DNA of 64,000 bases from an uncultured Odoribacter sp. (GTDB taxonomy: Bacteria; Bacteroidota; Bacteroidia; Bacteroidales; Marinifilaceae): assembly GCA_900544025.1 (NCBI GenBank), contig UQTM01000002.1:1-64000 (forward strand), written 5' to 3'. This document shows positions 40,597 to 49,768 of the stretch, one piece after another. A program made the position numbers and the translations under genes. Within the stretch, counting starts at the first letter, position 1; each line of letters starts with the position of its first letter. A model generated the notes under the pieces. It worked only from the letters and a program-made list of their open reading frames with translations. It had not been told where the DNA came from and did no database searches.

Positions 40597-41556
40597 TTAT
40601 TCGATGGTAAATCCGAGTTCCTGTACTTTCGCCATGTCTTCCTTCACTTTAGATCCTACGGTTGTCAGCAAATCGCCTACAATTGCGGCATTTATGCCCG
40701 CTCCGATAGCGGCGCTTTCGATATGGGCAATAAGCAACCGCCCGCCAGCAAAACGCAGCCAGGCATCCGGATTGATAAAGCGAAACAAAGCTATCGTTGT
40801 CAATATTTCGTCATCCGACAGAGGAAGGGTCCCCTCCAACGGTGTTCCGGGAATGGGATTCAATATATTGATAGGTATCGACTTTATCTTTAAGTCGCAC
40901 AACATAAAAGCCAGTGATATACGATCTTCCATACTTTCTCCCATTCCAATAATACCTCCGGAACAAATTTCCATTCCCACTTCCCGGGCAGCCCGGATGG
41001 TTTCCAGTTTATCTTCCGTCGTATGAGTAGAGCAAAGCGACGGAAAAAAATCTGCCGACGATTCCAAATTGCAATGGTAGCGGGTTATACCTGCGTCTAT
41101 TAACTTTTGGAGCTGAGCTTTATTCAATAAACCCATAGAAGCACATAACTTTATCCCCGTTTCCTGCCCGATTTTCCGCGCATAATGGCAGAGCATATCG
41201 ATATTCCGGTCAGACAAGGCCTTACCACTGGTAACAAACGAAAATTTATTTACCTTATATTCAGCATTCAAATGAGCCAGTTCCAGACAGGTTTTCTCGT
41301 CCACCAATTCATATTCCTCGATCCGGGTTTTAAACCGGGCAGACTGTGCACACCATTTACAATCTTCAGAACATCTGCCCGAACGTGCATTGACGATAGA
41401 GCAGGTATCGAACCGCTTCCCCATTTTATGGTCCCGTATTTCTCCGGCGGCTTTATATAATTCCTGCTTAGGCACTTGCCATGCAAGGAACAGTGCCTCT
41501 TCGCGGGAAATTCGCCCACCTCTCAATACTTTTTCTTTTAAAATTCCAATCTCCAT
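40597..41556 (-). CDS. bioB: Biotin synthase BioB
   Basis: 319-aa radical-SAM enzyme that inserts sulfur into dethiobiotin. The [4Fe-4S] cysteines are in CSEDCKWCAQSARF; a second-cluster region includes KLCASMGLLNK and YHCNLESSADFF, and the C-terminal LRFAGGRLLIAH is typical. First enzyme gene of the minus-strand bio cluster. Its ATG lies only 16 nt downstream of a terminator-like hairpin, leaving no room for a separate promoter, so transcription must start upstream and pass the hairpin. Confidence 0.96.
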   Translation of the reverse strand: MEIGILKEKVLRGGRISREEALFLAWQVPKQELYKAAGEIRDHKMGKRFDTCSIVNARSGRCSEDCKWCAQSARFKTRIEEYELVDEKTCLELAHLNAEYKVNKFSFVTSGKALSDRNIDMLCHYARKIGQETGIKLCASMGLLNKAQLQKLIDAGITRYHCNLESSADFFPSLCSTHTTEDKLETIRAAREVGMEICSGGIIGMGESMEDRISLAFMLCDLKIKSIPINILNPIPGTPLEGTLPLSDDEILTTIALFRFINPDAWLRFAGGRLLIAHIESAAIGAGINAAIVGDLLTTVGSKVKEDMAKVQELGFTIE

Positions 41557-41561
41557 ATCCT

Positions 41562-41602
41562 AAAATTAAAAAGGGACATACAGCCTTTCAGCTATACATC
41601 CC
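41562..41602 (-). terminator. Terminator-like hairpin (possible attenuator) ahead of bioB
   Basis: On the minus strand GGGAUGUAUAGC (41602-41591) pairs along 12 positions, using G-U wobbles, with GCUGUAUGUCCC (41584-41573), loop UGAAAG, followed by UUUUUAAUUUU. The loop contains the TGA stop of the upstream small ORF. Confidence 0.55.
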
Positions 41603-41779
41603 TATCTTTCTATTTTCAATGATTCTATCCGATGCAACAGGGCATACCTCTCCCCCGATCTCTCCGGAAATTCTTTCTATTCCACAAATTTCCAGTAATG
41701 CAGTGCATAATTCCACGGTGTGTGCCGTATTTACAATCACTCCGTTATGCGAAGATTTCAGAAGTATATTCTCATACAT
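41588..41779 (-). CDS. Possible 63-aa leader peptide upstream of bioB
   Basis: Starts at ATG 41779 (MYENILLKSSHNGVIV) and ends MYS-stop in the loop of the hairpin before bioB. An in-frame extension to 41896 (102 aa) is possible, but its codons look less coding-like (many Cys, Trp, CGA, AGC). The 63-aa part has ordinary codons and amphipathic helices (VELCTALLEICGIERIS). I recognise no family and see no clear SD or -7 box. It may be a regulatory leader, a small gene or chance. Confidence 0.3.
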   Translation of the reverse strand: MYENILLKSSHNGVIVNTAHTVELCTALLEICGIERISGEIGGEVCPVASDRIIENRKIGMYS

Positions 41780-42038
41780 AGAAAGAGCCAGCCGTGAAAT
41801 TCGCACTTCACGCCCTATGCTGCAAAATATGGAATATCCTTTTTGGCTCCAGCTGGAAAAATAAAGGCAACATCGCTGTAATGTTATCCGACGCATTATC
41901 CTGTTTTTTTACAGTGCCAAATTACGAAAAAACTTTTCTTTCTTCCATATTCGGAAGAATATTATTACGAATGTCTTATAAATGTTGCACAATCTGTTAT
42001 TTTTCACGATTTTTGCTAACCAAACATTTTTAATCGCC
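41780..42038. other. Divergent gap between the bio cluster and the GH110-like gene
   Basis: Must hold the promoters of both directions, but neither gives a clean TAnnTTTG match with a -33 box. No palindromic BirA-like operator was found by eye. Confidence 0.4.
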
Positions 42039-43901
42039 ATGAGATATATTTCTTACTTTCTACTTGCTTTTGCCTTACTCGCTTCGCCCGTGACCCAAGG
42101 CAAAATTTATCATCTGCGTAATTATGGGCTCCAGCCCGGAAGTGACCGAAACACAACATCCGTTCTCGCTGCGGCCCTGCAAAGAATAATTGCGGAAAAT
42201 CCCACAGACAGCCGGTATGTTATTAAATTCCCGAAAGGAAAGTATAACTTTTTTCCAACCCAGGAAATGGAAAAAGTATATTACATTTCCAATCACGACC
42301 AGGATAATCCTAAAAATGTGGGGATTGCCATCGAGGGGATGAAAAATATCGTATTCGACGGGCAGGGATCGGAATTTATTTTTCATGGCAGGATGCTTCC
42401 CCTAAGCATTGTCGATTGTAAAAATTGCACGTTCAAAAATTTTTCCATCGATTTTGCCAATCCCCATATCACCCAATTCAAGATCGTTGCCAACGATCCG
42501 GAAGCCAAAAAAATCACTCTTGAAGTGGCTCCCTGGGTGAAATATAAAATAGAGAACGGCGTATTCGTTGCTTATGGGGAAGGCTGGCAGCACACCCCGC
42601 AAGCCTGTATCGCTTTCGAGGGAGATACAAAACATGTGGTATATAATACCAGCGATTTAGGAATAAATATACGGCAGGTGAAAGAAATCGCTCCGCGCAC
42701 AATCGTGGCTGAAAATTGGCAACAACCGAAATTAAAGCCGGGAACCGTGATTGCAGCCCGCACCTGGCATCGCCCGACACCGGGAATCTTTATGTATCGT
42801 TCCGACGATACCCGTTTGGAAAATATCAGGGTACATTATGCAGAGGGTATGGGATTACTGGCACAACTTTGCGAAAACATCACTTTAGACGGTTTCGGGG
42901 TTTGCCTTAAAGGGAAAAACGATCCGCGTTATTTCACCACCCAGGCAGACGCCACTCATTTTTCAGGCTGCAAAGGCAAGATCACATCCATCAATGGTCT
43001 CTATGAAGGGATGATGGATGATGCCATCAATATTCACGGGACTTATCTGAAAATCACGGAGCGAATCGACGACCATACCCTTATCGGCACCTACATGCAT
43101 TCCCAGAGCTGGGGTTTCGAATGGGGACGTCCCGGCGATAAGGTGCAATTTATCAAATCTTCGACGATGGAACTCACAGAATCGGGCAACGAAATAGCGG
43201 CGATCGAACCTGTGGGACAATCCGGGACACACGGAGCCCGTTCGTTCCGGATTACGTTCACCCGGCCTATCGAAAAAATAATCACTACGCAGGAAGGTTT
43301 CGGCATCGAAAACCTGGAATGGACTCCGGAAGTGCTTTTCGCCCACAACACCATCCGGAACAACCGCGCCCGGGGAGCTCTTTTCAGTACTCCTAAAAAA
43401 ACGGTAGTTGAAAATAACTTATTCGATCATACTTCAGGCACGGCCATTCTTTTATGCGGCGATTGCAACGGCTGGTACGAAACCGGAGCCTGCCGCGACG
43501 TTTTAATCAGGAACAACACATTTATCAACGCATTGACCAGCTTGTTCCAGTTTACTAATGCGATCATCTCCATCTATCCCGAAATACCGAACCTGAAAGA
43601 GCAGGTGAAATATTTCCACGGAGGAACGGATGTACCCGGCATCGTAATCGAGAACAATCGTTTCGAAACCTTCGATGCCCCTATCCTTTATGCAAAGTCT
43701 GTCAATAATCTTACATTTAAGAATAATAAGATCATTCATAATCAGGCTTATCCTGCTTTCCATTGGAATAAACATCCTTTCTTTTTCGAACAGGCGACCA
43801 ATGTCTCCATTTTATTTAATGATTTTGACATTCCTTTGGACAGCCAACGGGATATTCGCCTGGAAACCAACCATACGAAATCGGTAATACAGATCAAATG
43901 A
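42039..43901 (+). CDS. GH110-like alpha-1,3-galactosidase (right-handed beta-helix)
   Basis: 620-aa secreted protein with a signal peptide (MRYISYFLLAFALLASPVTQG), then a long parallel beta-helix. Its overall pattern (IYHLRNYGLQPGSDRN, FPKGKYNFFP, NIVFDGQGSEFIFHG) fits glycoside hydrolase family 110, which removes terminal alpha-1,3-galactose including that of the blood group B antigen. Three aspartates lie where the family has its catalytic residues: Asp304 in TQADATHFSGC and the pair Asp327-Asp328 in LYEGMMDDAINIHG. An upstream ATG at 41982 gives no better signal and I reject it. The stop overlaps the queC start (ATGA), an odd partner. A host-glycan role is inference. Confidence 0.75.
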   Translation: MRYISYFLLAFALLASPVTQGKIYHLRNYGLQPGSDRNTTSVLAAALQRIIAENPTDSRYVIKFPKGKYNFFPTQEMEKVYYISNHDQDNPKNVGIAIEGMKNIVFDGQGSEFIFHGRMLPLSIVDCKNCTFKNFSIDFANPHITQFKIVANDPEAKKITLEVAPWVKYKIENGVFVAYGEGWQHTPQACIAFEGDTKHVVYNTSDLGINIRQVKEIAPRTIVAENWQQPKLKPGTVIAARTWHRPTPGIFMYRSDDTRLENIRVHYAEGMGLLAQLCENITLDGFGVCLKGKNDPRYFTTQADATHFSGCKGKITSINGLYEGMMDDAINIHGTYLKITERIDDHTLIGTYMHSQSWGFEWGRPGDKVQFIKSSTMELTESGNEIAAIEPVGQSGTHGARSFRITFTRPIEKIITTQEGFGIENLEWTPEVLFAHNTIRNNRARGALFSTPKKTVVENNLFDHTSGTAILLCGDCNGWYETGACRDVLIRNNTFINALTSLFQFTNAIISIYPEIPNLKEQVKYFHGGTDVPGIVIENNRFETFDAPILYAKSVNNLTFKNNKIIHNQAYPAFHWNKHPFFFEQATNVSILFNDFDIPLDSQRDIRLETNHTKSVIQIK

Positions 43902-44572
43902 AAAAAGCGATTGTACTATTATCAGGAGGACTGGACTCTACCACAGCCCTTTATTTAGCCCAAAGCCGGGGATTCGGCGAAATATACGCCCTGACTTTTG
44001 AATATGGGCAAAAACACGATAAAGAATTGAAAAGTGCCATAGCTATTGCTAAAGCGACCGGAGTGAAAGAGCACAAGATTGTAAATCTGTCGCTCAACCA
44101 ATGGAAAGGGTGTTCCCTGACGGACCAGGATATGGAAATCGGCGACGGGGACGTGAACCGTTCCGACATTCCGGCAACCTATGTTCCCGCCCGGAATATG
44201 GTATTTCTTTCTGTAGCTGCTTCCTACGCCGATGCACTGGGAATTACGGATATTTTTATCGGAGTGAGCGAAGTGGATTATTCCGGCTACGTGGATTGCC
44301 GGGAAGAATTTATCCAGGCGATGGAAAACGCAATTAATTTAGGCACGGTGCTCGGGGCGGAGAAAAAACAAAAAATAACCCTCCATGCTCCTTTCATGCA
44401 CATGACCAAAGCCGAAGAAATAAAATTAGGTGTCCGCTTAGGTGTAGATTTCGGCCTGACCTGGACATGCTACCGGGGAGACGAACATCCCTGCGGAACC
44501 TGTGACAGCTGCCTGCTGCGGGCTAAAGCTTTCGCAGAAGCAGGAGTGGAAGATCCCACCGTAAGTAAATAA
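43898..44572 (+). CDS. queC: 7-cyano-7-deazaguanine synthase QueC
   Basis: 224-aa ATP-dependent enzyme that makes preQ0 from CDG and ammonia in queuosine synthesis. The PP-loop motif is VLLSGGLDSTTALYLA; mid-protein landmarks are YVPARNMVFLSVAASYAD and the C-terminal zinc site is CYRGDEHPCGTCDSCLLR. It overlaps the stop of the GH110-like gene by 4 nt and could be translationally coupled to it. A strong terminator separates it from queD. Confidence 0.96.
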   Translation: MKKAIVLLSGGLDSTTALYLAQSRGFGEIYALTFEYGQKHDKELKSAIAIAKATGVKEHKIVNLSLNQWKGCSLTDQDMEIGDGDVNRSDIPATYVPARNMVFLSVAASYADALGITDIFIGVSEVDYSGYVDCREEFIQAMENAINLGTVLGAEKKQKITLHAPFMHMTKAEEIKLGVRLGVDFGLTWTCYRGDEHPCGTCDSCLLRAKAFAEAGVEDPTVSK

Positions 44573-44616
44573 AACGTATGGTGCGTTTTTCAATTTTTAG
44601 CTCTTAATTTATACCT

Positions 44617-44660
44617 GAAGTCAGACCGGAAAACAGGATTCCGGTCTGACTTCGGTTTTT
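44617..44660 (+). terminator. Intrinsic terminator after queC
   Basis: GAAGTCAGACCGGAA pairs perfectly with TTCCGGTCTGACTTC (15 bp) across a 7-nt loop, followed by GGTTTTT. Confidence 0.92.
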
Positions 44661-44744
44661 AAAAGCCAGTTCCTTATTCCGAATCCCCTCGCTCCTTGTT
44701 CAGTTTCCGGCTGTGCTGTTCTTCCCGATCTCGCTTTTTTATCT

Positions 44745-44752
44745 TATCTTTG
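44745..44752 (+). promoter_or_regulatory. Putative -7 box of the queD-queE promoter
   Basis: TATCTTTG matches TAnnTTTG, 26 nt before the queD ATG at 44778. No preQ1 riboswitch fits in the short leader. Confidence 0.6.
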
Positions 44753-44777
44753 TAAGCCGAATCAACTTTACTAAATA

Positions 44778-45323
44778 ATGATTATTCGAAAGCTTTTTAA
44801 ATTCGAAGGAGCCCATATCGTACGAAATTGTTCTTCAGAGCATTGCCGCGAAAATATACATGGACATTCTTATATTGTCGAAGTTTTCCTGACTTCCGAC
44901 AAATTGGACGACGGATATATGGTAATGGACTTTTGCCGGCTCGATAAAGTAAAACAATTCATTGAAAGTTTCGATCACAGTTACTCGTTATGGACCGGAG
45001 AATCTCAGGATTTCAAAGATTTTATATACCGTTACAATAAACGGGTGGCAGAAATTCCGGTATCTCCCTCTGCGGAAGGCTATGCCCTGATGTTCCTGAA
45101 TGTAATCGATAAGATACTACAAGACACTTCTCCGGTAAACGGCGAAGGAAATGTCCGCCTATCGTCTGTGAGAGTGCACGAAACGGCAACCGGCTATGCC
45201 GAAGCATTCCGGGAAGATCTTTCCTTGGCGCATTTCAGCCCCGGGGATATTCATTTCTCGCCAGGAATTACCACAGAGTGGAAAGAACAGGAATGGTGGA
45301 ATCAGCTGATCCGACGAATATGA
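44778..45323 (+). CDS. queD: 6-carboxytetrahydropterin synthase QueD
   Basis: 181-aa tunnelling-fold enzyme that converts dihydroneopterin triphosphate to CPH4. Zinc-binding histidines are in FEGAHIVRNC and ENIHGHSYIVEV, with Cys in SSEHCREN as the probable catalytic residue; VHETATGYAEA supplies the conserved Glu. It is longer than E. coli QueD (about 121 aa) through central and C-terminal insertions. Its stop overlaps the queE start by ATGA. Confidence 0.9.
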   Translation: MIIRKLFKFEGAHIVRNCSSEHCRENIHGHSYIVEVFLTSDKLDDGYMVMDFCRLDKVKQFIESFDHSYSLWTGESQDFKDFIYRYNKRVAEIPVSPSAEGYALMFLNVIDKILQDTSPVNGEGNVRLSSVRVHETATGYAEAFREDLSLAHFSPGDIHFSPGITTEWKEQEWWNQLIRRI

Positions 45324-46135
45324 CACTCACCTTAGCCCAGGATGGTATTTTTCCTATAACCAGAGACCGGGACGGTAATCCGCTTCCTCATATTCCTGCC
45401 TCGGGACTAAATATTCCGGGGACGATACAGGGAGAAGGAAAACTCAACGGCATACCTTCTCTATTTGTACGTTTGGCAGGTTGCAACCTGCATTGTCGGT
45501 GGCAAACCGACGAAGGAAATGTATCGGCCTGCGACACAGCCTATGCCGCTTATGCCGTAAAAAACAGCTATTCCCTTTCCGTGGAAGACGTGTATAAAAC
45601 CCTGCAAAGAAACTCGGGAAATATCCGCCATATCGTTATTACGGGAGGCGAGCCTTTTCTACAAGCCGAAGCGCTGCAAGAGCTATGCGGATTGCTAAAG
45701 AAAGACGGTTATCATCTTACCATAGAAACAAACGCCACTCTGTTCGATGCAGCTTTAGCCTCCCGGATCGACTTATTCAGTTTGTCACCCAAGTTAAAAA
45801 GTTCCGTCCCTCCCCCTCCTTTTCAGGAGATGCACGAACGGAACAGATTAAACCCGGAAATTATTCAGAATTTCATCGGTTTCGCTCGCCGGAATCATAA
45901 AGATTTTCAGTTGAAGTTCGTATATGCTGCCGAAAAAGATATAGAGGAAATACAGACTCTCCTTTCATCGGTACAGGGCTGGAAAAACGAAGATATATTG
46001 CTGATGCCTTTAGGAGGTCATGCCGAAGAGTTACGACGAAACTCCCGTAATACCTTGGAGCACTGCATTCGTAATGGCTGGCGCTACTGTGATCGTCTCC
46101 ATATTTCCCTGTTTGGCTCGAAACAAGGAGTATAA
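45320..46135 (+). CDS. queE: 7-carboxy-7-deazaguanine synthase QueE with a modified cluster motif
   Basis: 271-aa radical-SAM enzyme that makes CDG from CPH4. Family landmarks are GTIQGEGKLNGIPSLFVRLAGC and VITGGEPFLQ. The cluster cysteines read CNLHCRW, then nine inserted residues (QTDEGNVSA), then CDT: CX3CX11C rather than the common CX3CX2C. The start ATG 45320 overlaps the queD stop; upstream in-frame starts inside queD are less likely. Convergent with the sulfatase after 5 nt. Confidence 0.88.
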   Translation: MTLTLAQDGIFPITRDRDGNPLPHIPASGLNIPGTIQGEGKLNGIPSLFVRLAGCNLHCRWQTDEGNVSACDTAYAAYAVKNSYSLSVEDVYKTLQRNSGNIRHIVITGGEPFLQAEALQELCGLLKKDGYHLTIETNATLFDAALASRIDLFSLSPKLKSSVPPPPFQEMHERNRLNPEIIQNFIGFARRNHKDFQLKFVYAAEKDIEEIQTLLSSVQGWKNEDILLMPLGGHAEELRRNSRNTLEHCIRNGWRYCDRLHISLFGSKQGV

Positions 46136-46140
46136 TGCAC

Positions 46141-47715
46141 TCATTTCCAGTAAAATCGATTCAAAACCTCTTCCATTTCAGGATAAATTCCGTCGTCATC
46201 CCCGGCTTCGGCTTTTATTTTCAGCAAATCGTTTTTCATTCGATCGATAATTTCCGCATATCCGGCATCCCCGTACAAATTCTTATTCTCTGCAGGATCT
46301 TTCTGCAAATCATAAAATTCCCATGCAGGCTCGGTTGCCCTTTTAACGGTTCCCGTTTTATCCAAAGGTTGCCCATAAAAGAACGCCAGCTTATAGCGTT
46401 CGTTCCGGATTCCGAAATGTGCAGGACGGATAGGATCGTGCAGCCAATAACGGTAGTACACACTTTTCCGCCAGTCTTGCGGCGTTTTTCCTTTCAAATT
46501 TTCCCGAAAACTTCTGCCTTGTACGAAAGCCGGACGCTCTATTCCGGCATAATCGGCAAACAAAGCGGCAAAATCGATATTCCCGATTAAATCCCGGTTC
46601 CGTGTGCCGGAAGGAATTTCTTTCGGATAACGAATAACGAAAGGCATCCGCATAGATTCCTCGTAAATCAGCCGTTTATCGAAAAAACCGTGCTCTCCTA
46701 AGAAATACCCCTGATCCGAAATATATACGACAATCGTATTCTCACTTAACCCCGATTCATCGAGATATTTCAACAATCTCCCGATATTATCGTCGATCGC
46801 AGCCCCACAACGTAAGTAATCGCGAACCATTTTTTGATATATTTTCCTGCGTGCGGCGACAGAATCCAGGCCTTGTGTAGAAAAAGGCAGTTCGGGATAC
46901 TTACACCACCAGCCTTCAGGATCGCGCGTGGCATATTCCCATCTCCATCCCAGATTTTCCAGTTGCCGCCCGGAGAAAGTGCGCCCGCTCGCTTCGGGAC
47001 CAAACTCCAGTAGGGTTTCCGGTTCCGGAAATTGCACTCCATCGTATAAATGCCTCAAGCGTTCCGGAAAGTCGAACGGTTCATGGGTAGCTTTAAAATG
47101 GCAGCACATAAAAAACGGCTTAGTTTTATCGCGGCCTTCCAGCCAGGAAATAGTGCGGTCGGTCACAATATCCGTAGAAAAACCTTCTGTTTTCTCTCCG
47201 CCGATCCCTTTTTCATTCCAATTCTTTTCTGAAAAGAAATCCGGATTCCAATAAACGCCCTGATCATAAAAAACATCGAAATGACCGAAACCTGCCGGGC
47301 GTTTCCGCAAATGCCATTTTCCGATCAACGCAGTCTGGTAACCATTGGAGCTCAAAATCTTGGCAATATTCGCACTATCGGGTTCCAGCGCATCTTCCAA
47401 CGTATATACCCCGTTGCGATGGCTGTATTGCCCGGTGAGAATAGTCGCCCGGCTGGGTACGGAAATAGAATTACTGCAAAAACAATTATCCAGCACACAA
47501 CCTTCCCGGGCTAAACGGGCAATATGAGTATTCTGCACATAAGGAGCCAGCACTCCTCCATATATTCCCCATGCCTGGGAAGTATGGTCGTCGGACAAAA
47601 TAAACAATATATTCGGTCTCTCCGCTTTTTTAGTCGTAGAGCAAGACAGACAGCCTCCCCCGATTACCAGGGAACAACACCCGGCCACCAAACCATTTGC
47701 TGAAATTATTTTCAT
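46141..47715 (-). CDS. Family S1 sulfatase, lipoprotein
   Basis: 524-aa enzyme that removes sulfate esters, probably from host or dietary glycans. The N-terminus has a lipoprotein-like signal (LVIGGGCLSC; lipidated Cys about 22 or 25). The alkaline-phosphatase fold begins RPNILFILSDDHTSQAWG with metal Asp42-Asp43. The maturation motif is SVPSR (Ser85), the serine type converted to formylglycine by anSME. GKWHLRKRPAGFG and DIVTDRTISWL are further landmarks, and VVYISDQGYFLGEHG holds late metal ligands. The pattern resembles S1_11-like GlcNAc-6-sulfatases, but I cannot assign the subfamily with certainty. recQ lies 119 nt upstream on the same strand. Confidence 0.85.
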   Translation of the reverse strand: MKIISANGLVAGCCSLVIGGGCLSCSTTKKAERPNILFILSDDHTSQAWGIYGGVLAPYVQNTHIARLAREGCVLDNCFCSNSISVPSRATILTGQYSHRNGVYTLEDALEPDSANIAKILSSNGYQTALIGKWHLRKRPAGFGHFDVFYDQGVYWNPDFFSEKNWNEKGIGGEKTEGFSTDIVTDRTISWLEGRDKTKPFFMCCHFKATHEPFDFPERLRHLYDGVQFPEPETLLEFGPEASGRTFSGRQLENLGWRWEYATRDPEGWWCKYPELPFSTQGLDSVAARRKIYQKMVRDYLRCGAAIDDNIGRLLKYLDESGLSENTIVVYISDQGYFLGEHGFFDKRLIYEESMRMPFVIRYPKEIPSGTRNRDLIGNIDFAALFADYAGIERPAFVQGRSFRENLKGKTPQDWRKSVYYRYWLHDPIRPAHFGIRNERYKLAFFYGQPLDKTGTVKRATEPAWEFYDLQKDPAENKNLYGDAGYAEIIDRMKNDLLKIKAEAGDDDGIYPEMEEVLNRFYWK

Positions 47716-47834
47716 TTTATTTCTTATATCCGGTTATCAATGACAAAGCCGACACCACAAGCCGCTCTTTATCGTTTACGATCCATTGTAGTAATATACT
47801 TTCGACCTTTGTAATAAAAATCACATACCCCGGC

Positions 47835-49751
47835 TTACTTTCTTTCCGGTTCCGATTTACTTAACAAGGTCGGAGTTTTATAAAACACGGTCTTATCGTC
47901 AAGCAAAAGTCTGAGCCGTTCTATAACCAATTCCCGATCATCGGAAAAATCACGCACCAATTCACTGACACTCATATCTTTTTCGGACAATCTTTCAAGT
48001 ATCCCTTTATCTATATCTCTTTTACTGACCCGAATCCCTTGCTTTTTCCGTGCCAGGCAAAGGTCACAAACCCCACAAGGCTCGTTTTCTTTTTGCCCGA
48101 AATAACGCATCAGAAAAAGTTGCCGGCATCCTTCTTCTCTTTCCGTATAGGCGAGCATGTAATTTATTTTCCGCTCATACGACACTTTCCGGTCTTCGTA
48201 AGCCTCCCGGCCGATTAAAAGATAAGAAGCCGGTAAGCGGGGCTGATGATAGACGATATAGGGACGGTCGTTACCGGGGACATAACTGATAATCTTGCGC
48301 TTAGCCAGATCGATAAAAGTGTGGTATATATCCTGTCTTTCCACCCCCAGTTTATCTGCCAAAAAATCCTCACTGATAAAAGCGTATTGCACGAACACTC
48401 CCGAATAAGTCCGCATGATCAGTTCCAATAAGCGTTCCGCCAACTTATCATGCAAATCGATATGGTACAGTTGGTCACGCATCACCAGAAAACACACTCT
48501 GGAACGTGAGTGCACATCGGTAGTACATTCCAGGTAGCCGGAAACCTGCAAAATATTTATGGCTGCTAAAGATTTTACATAATCCAACTTAAAATTTTTC
48601 ACAAAAACATCACTGTCGAACTCAAAAGCCCGTCCGCCTCCTTCCCCTTCCTCTAATTGGAAAAAATTTCCCAATGCCTGATAAACCTGCCGGATATAAG
48701 CCTTTTCGGGGAATCCTTTGGTGACACGCATTTTCATGGCTGTCAGCGTGGCCTCGTTACATAACAGTACGGCATAGGCTTTCTGTCCGTCCCTTCCTGC
48801 CCGTCCGGCCTCCTGAAAATAGGCTTCAGGACTATCGGGTATGTCGAAATGCACCACCAGCCGCACATCCGGCTTATCTATTCCCATTCCAAAGGCATTC
48901 GTCGCGACAATAACCGGAGTCACGTCGTTTTTCCAATCCTCCTGTTTTTTCTCCCGCTGCCAGGCAGCCAGCCCTGCATGGTAGAAATCGGCTTTCACGC
49001 CATTGGCCGTTAAAAATTTTGCCAATTCTTCGGTTGTCGCCCTTTTTCGGACATAAACGATAGCACAGCCGGACAGTTTAGATAAAATATGCAGTAATTC
49101 GCCCATTTTATCGTTCACTTTACGCACAACATACGAAATATTTTCCCGCCGGAAACTCTTAGAAAGTACATGGAATTGAGAAAACTTCAACAAGCGTTGA
49201 ATATCCTCGACCACCTCTTGCGTAGCCGTAGCCGTCAATGCCAATACAGGAGCTTTCGGGAAAAAAGTCCTCACTTCCGCTATACGTAAATATGAAGGAC
49301 GGAAATCGTATCCCCACTGAGAAATGCAATGCGCTTCGTCAACCGTAAGCATAGACACCTGCATCCGTTTCAATTTCAAACGGAAAAGTTCCGAAGCCAA
49401 CCGTTCGGGGGATATATACAAAAATTTCACTTTCCCGGCAATCGATTTATTAATAGCCGATTCCACCTGACCGGGAGACATTCCCGTATAAATCGTTTCC
49501 GCAGGAATACCCAGTTTCCTCAAACCTTCGACCTGATCTTTCATTAAGGCGATCAATGGCGTAATGACCACACATATCCCTTCCAGCTTCAATCCGGCCA
49601 CCTGATAAGTGATCGATTTGCCTCCGCCCGTCGGCATCAAAGCCAGGGTGTCCTTACCGGAAATAACCGAACAAATGATGTCTTCCTGCAAACTGCGAAA
49701 TTCATCATATCCCCAGTATTGTTTTAATATGTCCCTGATTTCCTGCTTCAT
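47835..49751 (-). CDS. recQ: ATP-dependent DNA helicase RecQ
   Basis: 638-aa 3'-5' helicase of recombination and fork repair. The Walker A is ALMPTGGGKSITYQ, the DEAH box LTVDEAHCISQWGYDFRP, and helicase motif VI AFGMGIDKPDVRLVVHFD with QEAGRAGRDGQ. The zinc site is in CRQLFLMRYFGQ...CGVCDLCLARK (four Cys). The C-terminal segment looks like a winged helix plus a short HTH, and I do not see a clear HRDC domain. I start at ATG 49751 (MKQEIRDILKQYWGY) instead of an upstream in-frame start at 49829. Confidence 0.94.
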   Translation of the reverse strand: MKQEIRDILKQYWGYDEFRSLQEDIICSVISGKDTLALMPTGGGKSITYQVAGLKLEGICVVITPLIALMKDQVEGLRKLGIPAETIYTGMSPGQVESAINKSIAGKVKFLYISPERLASELFRLKLKRMQVSMLTVDEAHCISQWGYDFRPSYLRIAEVRTFFPKAPVLALTATATQEVVEDIQRLLKFSQFHVLSKSFRRENISYVVRKVNDKMGELLHILSKLSGCAIVYVRKRATTEELAKFLTANGVKADFYHAGLAAWQREKKQEDWKNDVTPVIVATNAFGMGIDKPDVRLVVHFDIPDSPEAYFQEAGRAGRDGQKAYAVLLCNEATLTAMKMRVTKGFPEKAYIRQVYQALGNFFQLEEGEGGGRAFEFDSDVFVKNFKLDYVKSLAAINILQVSGYLECTTDVHSRSRVCFLVMRDQLYHIDLHDKLAERLLELIMRTYSGVFVQYAFISEDFLADKLGVERQDIYHTFIDLAKRKIISYVPGNDRPYIVYHQPRLPASYLLIGREAYEDRKVSYERKINYMLAYTEREEGCRQLFLMRYFGQKENEPCGVCDLCLARKKQGIRVSKRDIDKGILERLSEKDMSVSELVRDFSDDRELVIERLRLLLDDKTVFYKTPTLLSKSEPERK

Positions 49752-49768
49752 ATTCCCGGTTATCTGTG

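Noticed and set aside
41481..41864. 127-aa plus-strand ORF over the bioB upstream region
   Set aside because: It runs antisense through bioB and the hairpin, with no domain and poor codon pattern.
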